7,657 bases of DNA. Origin: Eubacteriales bacterium. GTDB lineage: Bacteria > Bacillota_A > Clostridia > Christensenellales > Aristaeellaceae. The stretch is taken from assembly GCA_029974035.1 (NCBI GenBank), contig JARKQG010000131.1:1-7657 (forward strand), read 5' to 3'. The translations under genes and the position numbers were made by a program. Below, piece by piece: positions 1-5,885 of the stretch. How positions within the stretch are numbered: the first letter of the stretch is position 1; each line of letters begins with the position of its first letter. The notes under the pieces were generated by a model that worked only from the letters and a program-made list of their open reading frames with translations, had not been told where the DNA came from and did no database searches.

Positions 1-195
1 TTCTGCTCCTGAACCTGGATTGCAGGGTACGGGCACTTGCTTTGCGCCTTTTGCGCCGGATGCAAAACGCTTGGGATGTGCTCTCCCGGCGGTGGAAATT
101 GGATGGCGTGGAGAGAATTTGTCATTGTTGAGGAAGCCCTAAATATGAAATTATTGGACGAGAGATGAAACCATATCCGAGCCGGGCATTTACTA
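1..195. other. Unassigned DNA left of the insertion sequence
   Basis: No gene can be assigned here. Between bases 13 and 121 there is no stop triplet in any of the six frames, so an open frame is not evidence of coding. Forward candidates are a fragment entering from the left edge and stopping at 140-142, a frame from 13 that stops at 166-168, and a short frame beginning at ATG 165 that is cut by the insertion sequence at 196. On the minus strand a frame with an ATG at 125 runs off the left edge. None has a convincing ribosome binding site or a protein I recognise. The last 60 bases are visibly AT-richer than the first 120. It could be the 3' end of an accessory gene, or an intergenic repeat. 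Confidence 0.4.
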
Positions 196-211
196 GGGCG
201 TGTTGACACTA
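196..211 (+). repeat. Left terminal inverted repeat of the IS (IRL)
   Basis: This 16-bp end pairs with 993-1008 with one mismatch at the fourth base (C against T). It contains an exact TTGACA (203-208) that can serve as the -35 box of the transposase promoter. It also contains the near-dyad GTGTTGACAC. Confidence 0.85.
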
Positions 212-231
212 ATTGAGAAATAATATAGAAT
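203..231 (+). promoter_or_regulatory. Transposase promoter with its -35 box inside IRL
   Basis: TTGACA at 203-208 is an exact -35 consensus. It is followed by a 17-base spacer and TAGAAT at 226-231, five of six matches to the -10 consensus. Transcription would be expected to start about seven bases later, near 238, which is the A of the orfA ATG. The message would therefore be leaderless or nearly so, and the AAGGG at 232-236 would lie upstream of the transcript. Confidence 0.6.
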
Positions 232-237
232 AAGGGC

Positions 238-995
238 ATGAAGATAACAGATGCGCAATATGAACGGATAGCGGGTCATTTTTCGATTCAGCGCGGAAAC
301 GTAAAGACCGAGAATCGGGATTTTATTAACGCCATTTTGTATATGGCCGAAAACGGTTGTAAGTGGCGTGCGTTGCCCAAGGAGTTTGGCAACTGGTCTA
401 CGATCTATAGGAAGTTCAGCCGATGGGCGAAGAACGGCGTTTTGCAAAGGATTTTTGCGGCATTACAGATGCAAGAGATCATAGCGGTACACATAGAAGT
501 CCTCGCCTTGGACAGCACATCATGCAAGGTACACCCCGACGGACACGGGGCTTTAAAAAACTCGGAGAACAGGCAATCGGCAAGTCGCGAGGTGGTTGGA
601 ACACCAAGCTTCATGTGGTATCCGCAGATGATAAGGTCATCGTTGAAATGCGCCTTTCCAGCGGAAGCTGTCACGATGCGCCCGAAGGACGTATCTCAAT
701 AGCTGCAATTGGCGAAGCCTTTGAGGACATTCCTTTGCTGATGGATAGAGCGTACGAAGGCGACGAAACCCGTGCCTTGGCTGCCACCAACGGACATGAA
801 CCCATTGTTCCGCCCAAGAAAAACCGTAAAGACCCCTGGGAGTATGACAAGGAGAAGTATAAACGCCGCAACGTGGTGGAGCGACTCTTTCGCAGGCTCA
901 AGGAGTTCCGAAAAGTTTGTACACGCTACGACAAAACCGACATTATGTTCTTGGCAATTATACAGTTTGCTTTTATCGCCATTTGCCTTCAATAG
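238..995 (+). CDS. IS5-family DDE transposase, made by programmed -1 frameshift (orfA/orfB)
   Basis: This is the enzyme that cuts and joins the ends of the surrounding IS. OrfA (238-702, 154 residues) carries the N-terminal helical DNA-binding part typical of this family, with 'CKWRALP' near residue 41 and 'NWSTIYRKFSRW' near 52, plus the first catalytic Asp (residue 92, in 'ALDST'). OrfB occupies the -1 frame and ends at 995. A shift at 555-561 gives a fused protein of about 252 residues, the normal size for the subgroup. The second Asp is near 170 ('LLMDRAY') and the catalytic Glu near 215 ('NVVERLFRRLK'). The conserved 'GEQAIGKSRGGW' segment follows the junction directly, which supports shifting exactly there. 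OrfB's own ATG at 423 is probably not used. Without the shift orfA ends in a non-homologous tail. The stop codon lies inside the right inverted repeat. Confidence 0.88.
555..561 (+). other. Slippery heptamer A AAA AAC for -1 ribosomal frameshifting
   Basis: In the orfA frame the codons read GCT TTA AAA AAC, so the heptamer A AAA AAC sits in the register needed for tandem slippage by one base. Slipping moves ribosomes from the orfA frame to the orfB frame, where conserved transposase sequence continues at once. A GGGG run about 5 bases upstream could pause the ribosome like an internal Shine-Dalgarno. I did not identify a clear downstream hairpin or pseudoknot by eye. That this is programmed shifting and not a random mutation is inferred from the exact heptamer and the known two-frame design of the family. 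Confidence 0.75.
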
Positions 996-1008
996 TGTCA
1001 ACACACCC
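993..1008 (-). repeat. Right terminal inverted repeat of the IS (IRR)
   Basis: Read on the minus strand this end begins GGGTGTGTTGACACTA and matches IRL at 15 of 16 positions. Its inner edge overlaps the transposase stop codon TAG (993-995). The TA at 1009-1010 mirrors the TA at 194-195. Confidence 0.85.
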
Positions 1009-1060
1009 TAAAGAATTTGGGCGGTATTATGGTGGATAGTCTCTATTTGGAGGAAAATGT

Positions 1061-1360
1061 ATGGAGAAGACCCGCGGAAAAGATAGAATAAGATCGAATA
1101 AGCGTAAACGGCATTTTGTTGGCAAATCTGATAAGGTATTGTATATTTGTTTATTTATATATATAGGTGGGGCAGCCGTTGGATCAGTATATCATTATCT
1201 TCGATATTATTTTGGAGAATATAAACCTATAGAGGTTATTTTCGTAAGAGTGTTTCTCTTCGCTCTAGCGGGATGTTTGGCCATCGGAACAACCAAATTG
1301 GTGTGTAAAATATTTCATATTGAAGAAGATGATAAAGGCAAAAGAAACGGTTTACTGTAG
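1061..1360 (+). CDS. Small two-helix membrane protein of unknown function
   Basis: I do not recognise this 99-residue protein. The start is well supported: GGAGG at 1049-1053 lies 7 bases before ATG 1061. The first 25 residues are strongly basic (many Lys and Arg). Two hydrophobic segments follow, about 26-47 and 58-80, joined by a short loop with aromatic residues. The tail is acidic then basic (HIEEDDKGKR). By the positive-inside tendency the N-terminus is probably cytoplasmic and the protein a helical hairpin. The gene is about 35% GC, against more than 65-70% in the backbone genes to its right, which suggests acquisition by transfer. It begins only 53 bases from the right end of the IS, so its original upstream region has been separated from it. 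A small accessory-locus protein, for example an immunity-type membrane protein, is possible but there is no direct evidence. Confidence 0.7.
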   Translation: MEKTRGKDRIRSNKRKRHFVGKSDKVLYICLFIYIGGAAVGSVYHYLRYYFGEYKPIEVIFVRVFLFALAGCLAIGTTKLVCKIFHIEEDDKGKRNGLL

Positions 1361-1365
1361 GACTT

Positions 1366-1390
1366 GGCGGCGCCCCAAATGGGCGCCGCC
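1366..1390 (+). terminator. Rho-independent-type terminator hairpin
   Basis: A perfect 10-bp GC stem (1366-1375 with 1381-1390) encloses the 5-base loop CAAAT and is followed on the plus strand by TTTCG. The U-tract is short. It sits 5 bases after the stop of the small membrane protein gene, so it most likely ends that transcript. The degV-like gene converges on it from the other side, but on the minus strand no U-run follows the stem, so its use there would be weaker. Confidence 0.6.
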
Positions 1391-1418
1391 TTTCGCCTGT
1401 CCAAAATCACAGCGCGGG

Positions 1419-2264
1419 CTAAATTTTCGCGCACACCGCCAGCATGCCGCGGCCCACGTGGGCGGCCAGCGCCGGGCCCAGCGGCAGAATCTGCTCCGCG
1501 ATCATGCCGGGGATCTCCCGCATCTCCTCCAGCAGCTTCCGCGCGTCCGCCAGCGCGCCCGAGTGGACCACCGAAAGCTCAAACCGCTTGCCGGCGGTGA
1601 AATCCTGCACGATGCGCTTGACCGTCTGCACCGTGCGGCGCGCGCCGACGGCGGTGGCGCGGGGGTAGTACACGCCGTTTTCATCGCAGCCGATGATGGG
1701 CCGGATGTTCAAAAGCTTGCCCACCATGCCCGCCACGCGGCCGATGCGCCCGCCGGCCACCAGGTGCTCCAGGGTCGGCAGGTAGAACATGCAGTCAACG
1801 TCCTCGCGGAGGCCGGGCAGCGCCGCCTCCAGCGCCTCGAAGCCGTCGCCGCCGTCCAGGCGCTCCACCGCGCCCATCACGATGTAGCCCAGGCCCATCG
1901 AAAGCACCTTTGAATCGTACACAAAAGTGATGAACTCCCGGTGCTGCTGGCAGGCCAGCCGCACCATGTTGACCGTGCCGGACAGGGCGCTGGACATCAG
2001 GATGAAGGCGATGTGGGTGACGCCGTCTTCCTTCAGCGCGGCCAGCAGCTCTTCCAGCTCGCCCGGGTCGGGCAGCGACGTCTTGGCGGTTTCCCCCTGC
2101 TCCATGCGCCGGAGCAGATGTTCGGTGTCGATGTCCACGCCCGAGCGGTATTCGCCGTCGTCCAGGCGCACGACCAGCGGGAGCACGTGAAGGTTTTCAT
2201 GTTGCGCGACGTAGGAATCCGGCAGGTCGCACCCGCTGTCGGTGACGATGGCGATTTTTTGCAT
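1419..2264 (-). CDS. DegV family protein (FakB-like fatty-acid-binding)
   Basis: DegV/FakB proteins hold a fatty acid in a deep pocket and, in Gram-positive bacteria, present it to the kinase FakA for phosphorylation and use in phospholipid synthesis. The 281 residues match the family's usual length. Visible motifs, in order, are 'VTDSGCDLP' (7-15), 'KTSLPDPGE' (61-69), 'SSALSGT' (91-97), 'YDS' with 'GLG' (116-126), 'GGRIGR' (171-176) and the C-terminal 'LGPALAAHVGRGMLAV' (262-277). The last differs from the common H-x-GPG form by an Arg. GGGAGG (2275-2280 on this strand) lies 10 bases before the ATG. The protein is cytosolic with no signal peptide. It is transcribed alone, divergently from the YlbJ-like gene. 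No fakA is visible nearby, so which lipid it serves is unknown. Confidence 0.93.
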   Translation of the reverse strand: MQKIAIVTDSGCDLPDSYVAQHENLHVLPLVVRLDDGEYRSGVDIDTEHLLRRMEQGETAKTSLPDPGELEELLAALKEDGVTHIAFILMSSALSGTVNMVRLACQQHREFITFVYDSKVLSMGLGYIVMGAVERLDGGDGFEALEAALPGLREDVDCMFYLPTLEHLVAGGRIGRVAGMVGKLLNIRPIIGCDENGVYYPRATAVGARRTVQTVKRIVQDFTAGKRFELSVVHSGALADARKLLEEMREIPGMIAEQILPLGPALAAHVGRGMLAVCAKI

Positions 2265-2298
2265 TCAGACAATGCCTCCCAAACGAATAATCCTTCCT

Positions 2299-2327
2299 AG
2301 TATTGCACAAACCGGCGCCTTCGGCAA
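2299..2327 (-). promoter_or_regulatory. Probable promoter of the degV-like gene
   Basis: On the minus strand TTGCCG (2327-2322) is followed by a 17-base spacer and AATACT (2304-2299). Each box matches four of six bases of the housekeeping consensus. It lies about 35 bases upstream of the ATG at 2264, leaving room for the GGGAGG ribosome binding site in the leader. Confidence 0.45.
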
Positions 2328-2396
2328 GTCCCGCAGGAAAAAACTTTATTTTTACCGCGGAAACACCGGGATTTCGCCTTAATTGGGGGCGCCGGG

Positions 2397-2404
2397 CATA
2401 GAAT
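2397..2404 (+). promoter_or_regulatory. Candidate -10 element before the ylbJ-like gene (possibly sigma-E-like)
   Basis: CATAGAAT differs by one base from CATACAAT, the -10 form often given for sporulation sigma E. It also contains TAGAAT, five of six matches to the housekeeping -10. No good -35 is visible at the expected distance; TTAATT (2379-2384) is the nearest AT-rich block. The predicted start near 2411 would put the GGAGG at the very 5' end of the message, which weakens the case. Confidence 0.2.
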
Positions 2405-2424
2405 GTAGGCCGGAGGTGAGCGCC

Positions 2425-3435
2425 GTGGTGCAGCTGGCGGCGGCCGTCGTGTTTGTGGTATTGATGATGGCGAGCCCCGCGGAGGCGCTGGCGGCGGCCC
2501 GGCAGGCCATTTCCGTGTGGGCGGACAGCTTTGTGCCGGCGCTGCTGCCCTTTTTTGCGGTGACGCCGGCCCTCTCCACGGACGAGGCGGCGCGCCTTTA
2601 TGCGCGGCTGTTCGGCCGGGCGTTCGAGGCGCTTTTTGGCTGCCCCGGGCGCCTTGCCGGCGCGGCGATGATCGGGCTGATGGCCGGAAGCCCCGCCGGA
2701 GCCGTGGCGGCCGGGCGGCTGCGGGAAGGGGCCACCCGCGCGGAGCTGACCCGGGGCGCGCTTCTGGCCTCCGGGGTCAGCCCCGGGTTTCTCATCAGCG
2801 CGGTGGGGACGGCCATGCTGGGGGACGCGGGGCTGGGCGCGGTCCTCCTCCGCGCGCAGTTGGGGGCGCTGGTCGTCGGCGGGCTCATGCTGCGGCGCGC
2901 CTTTTCCGGCGGCGCGCTGCTGCCGCCGCCGGAGATGGCGGAGGAGAAAAAGAACGACGCGCTGATGGGCGCGGCGCTTTCGATGCTCAGCGTGTGCGCC
3001 CATATGGTGGTGTTCGCGGTGGCGGCCCACGTGGTGGCGGAGGTGCTTCCGGCGGGCTGCGAAACGGGGGTGCTGGCGGTGATGGAGGTTTCCGGCGGCT
3101 CGGCGGCCATCGCGGCGCTGGCGCTGCCCCGCACCGTGCGGATGGTGCTGCTGGCGCTCTCCTGCGGCTTTGGCGGCCTGGCGATCATGGCGCAGAACCT
3201 CAGGCGGTTGCCCGGGGTGCGGTGGGGGCATTACCTTGCGGGCAAGCTGATGCACGCGACGATCGCTGCGGCGCTGTGCTGGGCGCAGCTGGGCGCGGCG
3301 CCGCCGGAAATGCCCCCCTTTTCCGCCTGGCGCGCGCCCCTTCTCATGGCGTCGGCGCTGGTGGTGCTGACCGCCGCCGGGGTGTTTTTCCTCCGTCGGG
3401 CATGGTATAATCCGGGTATACGAAAGAAGGGGTGA
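2425..3435 (+). CDS. YlbJ-like integral membrane protein (nucleoside recognition/Gate type)
   Basis: A very hydrophobic protein of 336 residues with several membrane segments. YlbJ is a sporulation-associated membrane protein of the SpmA/nucleoside-recognition group whose molecular role is not settled. Motifs that fit are 'LLPFFAVTPAL' near 40-50, the Gly/Pro turn 'GLMAGSPAGA' (84-93), 'GVSPGFLISAVG' (117-128), 'EVSGGS' (221-226) and 'CGFGGLAIMAQN' (247-258), which resembles the late FGG...Q motif of YlbJ. It is shorter than the roughly 400 residues I expect for YlbJ. I place the start at GTG 2425, because GGAGGTGA (2412-2419) sits at ideal spacing; an upstream in-frame TTG at 2383 has no such site. 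The coding sequence is above 70% GC. The esterase gene begins 4 bases after the stop and is probably co-transcribed. A general transporter-like role remains possible. Confidence 0.72.
   Translation: MVQLAAAVVFVVLMMASPAEALAAARQAISVWADSFVPALLPFFAVTPALSTDEAARLYARLFGRAFEALFGCPGRLAGAAMIGLMAGSPAGAVAAGRLREGATRAELTRGALLASGVSPGFLISAVGTAMLGDAGLGAVLLRAQLGALVVGGLMLRRAFSGGALLPPPEMAEEKKNDALMGAALSMLSVCAHMVVFAVAAHVVAEVLPAGCETGVLAVMEVSGGSAAIAALALPRTVRMVLLALSCGFGGLAIMAQNLRRLPGVRWGHYLAGKLMHATIAAALCWAQLGAAPPEMPPFSAWRAPLLMASALVVLTAAGVFFLRRAWYNPGIRKKG
3403..3411 (+). promoter_or_regulatory. Extended -10 promoter element for the esterase, inside the ylbJ-like gene
   Basis: TGGTATAAT combines the TGn extension with an exact TATAAT (3406-3411). 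It sits in the last codons of a gene of more than 70% GC, where such an AT block stands out. Only a weak T-rich -35 region is present (about 3383-3389), which extended -10 promoters tolerate. A start near 3418 would leave a leader of about 22 bases containing the esterase ribosome binding site. Confidence 0.4.
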
Positions 3436-3439
3436 TTTC

Positions 3440-4225
3440 ATGGCACTGATCAACCTGCACCTTTATTCCAGCCAACTGTCGATGTCCACGGCGGCCAACG
3501 TCATCCTGCCCGACCGGGTGCGCGCCTCCATGACGGATTTCGGCACCCGGCGGGCGGGGCCCATCCGGGCGCTGTACCTTCTGCACGGCATGTCCGACGA
3601 CCACGACGCCTGGTGCCGCCGCACCAGCATCGAGCGCTACGCGGCGGAGTACAACCTGGCGGTCATCATGCCCACCACCGGGCTTTACTGGTACACCGAC
3701 CAGCCCGCCGGGCAGAAGTGGTGGGGCTACGTCAGCCGGGAGCTGCCCGAGCTGATCCACGATTTCTTTCCGCAGATCAGCCGGGACCCGGCCCACACCT
3801 TCGCCGCCGGCCTTTCGATGGGCGGCTACGGCGCGCTGAAGCTGGGCCTTTGCGGCGAGGGCCGCTTCTCCCGGGTGGCGTCGCTCTCCGGCGCGGTGGA
3901 CATCGCCCGGGACCACGATCGGCCGGACGATCCGGCGTCGACCGCCTTTTTCAACAGCATCTTCGGCCCGAACGATCAGGCGGCGGGTTCCTTTGACGAT
4001 CTCTGCGCCGCGGCGGAGCGCCTGCCCGCCGGGATGCGGCCCCGGGTGTACATGTGGTGCGGCACCGAGGATTTCCTCTACGCCCAGAACGCGCGCATGC
4101 GCGACCACCTGACGGCGCTGGGGTACGACCTGACGTATCGGGAATCTCCCGGCGACCACCAGTGGAAGTACTGGGACGAACAGATCCGGCGCGTGCTCAC
4201 CTGGCTGCCGCTGACGGGGGATTAA
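3440..4225 (+). CDS. Serine esterase, CE1 / tributyrin-esterase (EstA-like) family
   Basis: An alpha/beta-hydrolase of 261 residues predicted to hydrolyse short-chain carboxylic esters, related to esterase D/S-formylglutathione hydrolase and lactic-acid-bacterial EstA. The oxyanion-hole region is '[13 protein letters not shown]' (46-58). The nucleophile is Ser126 in '[11 protein letters not shown]'. The likely acid is Asp211 in 'CGTEDFLY', and the likely base His240 in 'GDHQWKYWD'. The complete triad suggests an active enzyme. There is no signal peptide, so it is cytosolic. The ribosome binding site AAGGGGTGAT (3427-3436) overlaps the stop codon of the preceding membrane protein gene, implying translational coupling, though an internal promoter may also drive it. 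The true substrate (acetylated sugar, xenobiotic ester or other) cannot be read from sequence; the sugar importer next door makes a carbohydrate ester a reasonable but unproven guess. Confidence 0.88.
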   Translation: MALINLHLYSSQLSMSTAANVILPDRVRASMTDFGTRRAGPIRALYLLHGMSDDHDAWCRRTSIERYAAEYNLAVIMPTTGLYWYTDQPAGQKWWGYVSRELPELIHDFFPQISRDPAHTFAAGLSMGGYGALKLGLCGEGRFSRVASLSGAVDIARDHDRPDDPASTAFFNSIFGPNDQAAGSFDDLCAAAERLPAGMRPRVYMWCGTEDFLYAQNARMRDHLTALGYDLTYRESPGDHQWKYWDEQIRRVLTWLPLTGD

Positions 4226-4272
4226 CGCCCTTCGCGCGCGCGATTCGGAAGTTTATGCATACTTTTCAACAG

Positions 4273-4317
4273 ATTGTCGTATTGACAATTGGGGGTACAC
4301 ATGTTATCTTTACATGT
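4273..4317 (+). promoter_or_regulatory. Candidate operator: two dyads over the -35 and -10 boxes
   Basis: The first dyad is ATTGTC (4273-4278), 5 bases, GACAAT (4284-4289), and it overlaps the -35 box. The second is ACATGT (4299-4304), 7 bases, ACATGT (4312-4317), and it brackets the -10 box exactly. A protein bound at either would block RNA polymerase, as expected of a repressor of a sugar-uptake operon. The half-sites are short and the regulator is not in the window, so this is a hypothesis. Confidence 0.35.
4282..4310 (+). promoter_or_regulatory. Promoter of the sugar ABC transporter operon
   Basis: An exact TTGACA (4282-4287), a 17-base spacer and TATCTT (4305-4310, four of six) form the best promoter in the window. 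It lies in a 140-base AT-rich gap after the esterase. The start would be near 4317, giving a leader of about 49 bases before ATG 4366. No terminator with a U-run is visible between the esterase stop and this promoter, so read-through from the esterase is possible. Confidence 0.72.
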
Positions 4318-4365
4318 ACTGAACAATTCATCCGAAGTACGGAATGGCGAAATCGAGGTGGAGGC

Positions 4366-5874
4366 ATGGAAAACGCGGGCGCGCAGGACGTCCTACTGCG
4401 CATGGAGGGCATAGAAAAGATCTTCCCCGGCGTACACGCGCTGAACAACTGCCGCTTTGAGCTTCGGCGCGGCGAGGTGCATGCGCTGGTGGGTGAAAAC
4501 GGTGCGGGCAAGAGCACCCTCATGAAGGTGCTCACCGGCATTTACAAGCGCGACGGCGGCACCATCACCTACAAGGGTGAGGAAATTGACCTCGCCTCCC
4601 CGGAGGAGGCGCAGAAAAAGGGCATTGGCATCATTCATCAGGAACTGAACCTGATGCCCCATCTGAGCGTGGCGGAAAACATCTTCATCGGCCGCGAACC
4701 CATGCGCGGCCCGTTTCTGGACAAGAAAAAGGCCAACGAGGACGCGCGGGCGCTGCTCCAGTCGCTCGCCATCGATATCGACCCCACCGTCCCCTGCAAC
4801 AAGCTGTCGGTGGCCAAGCAGCAGATGGTGGAGATCGCCAAGGCGCTGTCCTTTGACAGCGAGCTTCTGGTGATGGACGAGCCCTCCGCCGCGCTGACGG
4901 AAAACGAGGTGCAGGAGCTGTTCCGCTTCATCCGCGATCTCAAGCGCCGCGGCCACGCCATCATCTACATCTCCCACCGGCTGGACGAGCTGCCCCAGAT
5001 CACCGACCGCATCACCGTCATGCGGGACGGGCAGTACGTGGATACCGTCCTCACCAAGGACGTGACCAAGGAGCAGATCATCTCCATGATGGTCGGCCGC
5101 GTGATCTACGAAAAGCCCAAGAGCAAAAGCGAGGTGCCCGCGGACGCGCCCACCATCCTGGAGGTCAGAAACCTGGTGGCCCGCAACGTCAGGGACGTCA
5201 GCTTCCGCCTGAAAAGGGGCGAGGTGCTGGGCTTCGCGGGGCTGATGGGCGCGGGGCGCACCGAAACCATGCGCGCCCTGTTCGGCGCGGACCCCAAGGA
5301 GAGCGGCGAAATCCTGCTCAAGGGCGAAAAAGTCACGATCAACTCCCCGGTGGACGCCGTGCACCACGGCATCGGCTACCTTTCGGAGGACCGCAAGGCC
5401 TTTGGGCTGGCCGTCGGCCTGTCGGTGAGCGAGAACAGCGTGATGGCCAACCTGGACGACTTCACCTCCGGCGGGTTCGTGCAGCACAGGAAGATCAACG
5501 ACGTCACCCGGGAATACGTGGACAAGCTGTCCATCAAGACCCCGGGCGTCGCGCAGCTGGTGAAGAACCTGTCCGGCGGCAACCAGCAGAAGGTGGTCAT
5601 CGCCAAATGGCTGATCAAGAACTGCGACATCCTGATCTTTGACGAGCCAACCCGCGGCATCGACGTGGGCGCCAAGAGCGAGATCTACCACCTGATGGGC
5701 GATCTCGTCAAGATGGGCAAGTCGATCATCATGATCAGCTCTGAAATGCCGGAGCTGCTCCGGATGAGCGACCGGCTGGTCGTGATGTGTGAAGGCCGCG
5801 CCACGGGCGAACTGGACATCGCCGAAGCCACTCAGGAGAAGATCATGACGCTTGCCACGATGGCAAAGAGTTAG
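4366..5874 (+). CDS. Sugar ABC importer, tandem ATP-binding subunit (RbsA/MglA-type)
   Basis: This 502-residue subunit powers import of a monosaccharide-class substrate at the inner face of the membrane. It has two nucleotide-binding domains. In the first, Walker A is 'GENGAGKST' (43-51), the signature is 'LSVAKQQ' (147-153), Walker B '[12 protein letters not shown]' (167-178) and the switch His is in 'ISHR' (202-205). The second is degenerate as usual in this family: Walker A reads 'GLMGAGRTE' (292-300) without the Lys, the signature 'LSGGNQQKV' (402-410) and Walker B '[12 protein letters not shown]' (422-433) are kept, and the switch His is replaced in 'ISSEMPE'. Start ATG 4366 has GAGGTGG just upstream; the frame is open further back to 4054, but that stretch overlaps the esterase and is not protein-like. 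It is the first gene of an operon with permease and binding protein. The gene order fits ribose-type systems, but the sugar is undetermined. Confidence 0.95.
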   Translation: MENAGAQDVLLRMEGIEKIFPGVHALNNCRFELRRGEVHALVGENGAGKSTLMKVLTGIYKRDGGTITYKGEEIDLASPEEAQKKGIGIIHQELNLMPHLSVAENIFIGREPMRGPFLDKKKANEDARALLQSLAIDIDPTVPCNKLSVAKQQMVEIAKALSFDSELLVMDEPSAALTENEVQELFRFIRDLKRRGHAIIYISHRLDELPQITDRITVMRDGQYVDTVLTKDVTKEQIISMMVGRVIYEKPKSKSEVPADAPTILEVRNLVARNVRDVSFRLKRGEVLGFAGLMGAGRTETMRALFGADPKESGEILLKGEKVTINSPVDAVHHGIGYLSEDRKAFGLAVGLSVSENSVMANLDDFTSGGFVQHRKINDVTREYVDKLSIKTPGVAQLVKNLSGGNQQKVVIAKWLIKNCDILIFDEPTRGIDVGAKSEIYHLMGDLVKMGKSIIMISSEMPELLRMSDRLVVMCEGRATGELDIAEATQEKIMTLATMAKS

Positions 5875-5885
5875 GAGTGAAATCA

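Larger units (their letters stand above)
196..1008 (+). mobile_element. IS5-family (IS427-like) insertion sequence, 813 bp, apparently intact
   Basis: Imperfect terminal inverted repeats bound the element: 196-211 and 993-1008, both starting GGG and sharing GTGTTGACACTA, with one mismatch in 16. A TA dinucleotide flanks each side (194-195 and 1009-1010), as expected for a short target duplication. Between the repeats lie two overlapping transposase frames joined by a -1 slippery site, the organisation typical of the IS427 subgroup of IS5. Length, terminal repeats, duplication and a complete DDE triad all indicate a complete, possibly active copy. GC content is near 50%, well below the backbone genes to the right. 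The subgroup assignment rests on memory of the family, not a search. Confidence 0.88.

Noticed and set aside
423..560. Separate orfB protein starting at ATG 423
   Set aside because: The residues before the slip point do not resemble transposase in this frame, while the orfA frame does. The -1 shift at 555-561 explains the pair.
983..1016. Outward promoter from the right end of the IS (TTGCCT with AAGAAT)
   Set aside because: The spacing is far too long and the boxes are poor, so I do not claim it.
2383..2424. TTG at 2383 as start of the ylbJ-like protein
   Set aside because: It has no ribosome binding site, and the extra 14 residues are not membrane-like, while GTG 2425 has an ideal GGAGGTGA.
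2197..3453. 418-codon open frame on the minus strand
   Set aside because: It lies opposite the ylbJ-like gene, and its translation is dominated by Arg, His, Gly and Gln with no family motif. This is the usual shadow of a GC-rich gene.
3344..4159. 271-codon minus-strand frame, and a 297-codon plus-strand frame at 2517-3410
   Set aside because: Both overlap genes with recognised motifs, lack ribosome binding sites and have low-complexity Arg/Gly-rich products.
4226..4260. CG-rich run after the esterase as a terminator
   Set aside because: The CGCGCGCG run forms no stable stem-loop followed by a T-tract.
4054..4365. N-terminal extension of the ABC ATPase by 104 codons
   Set aside because: It overlaps the esterase C-terminus and its catalytic motifs and crosses the promoter. 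The ATG at 4366 gives the family's normal length.
5877..5885. GTG at 5877 as start of the permease
   Set aside because: It overlaps the AGGAG that serves ATG 5886 and has no upstream site of its own at proper spacing.
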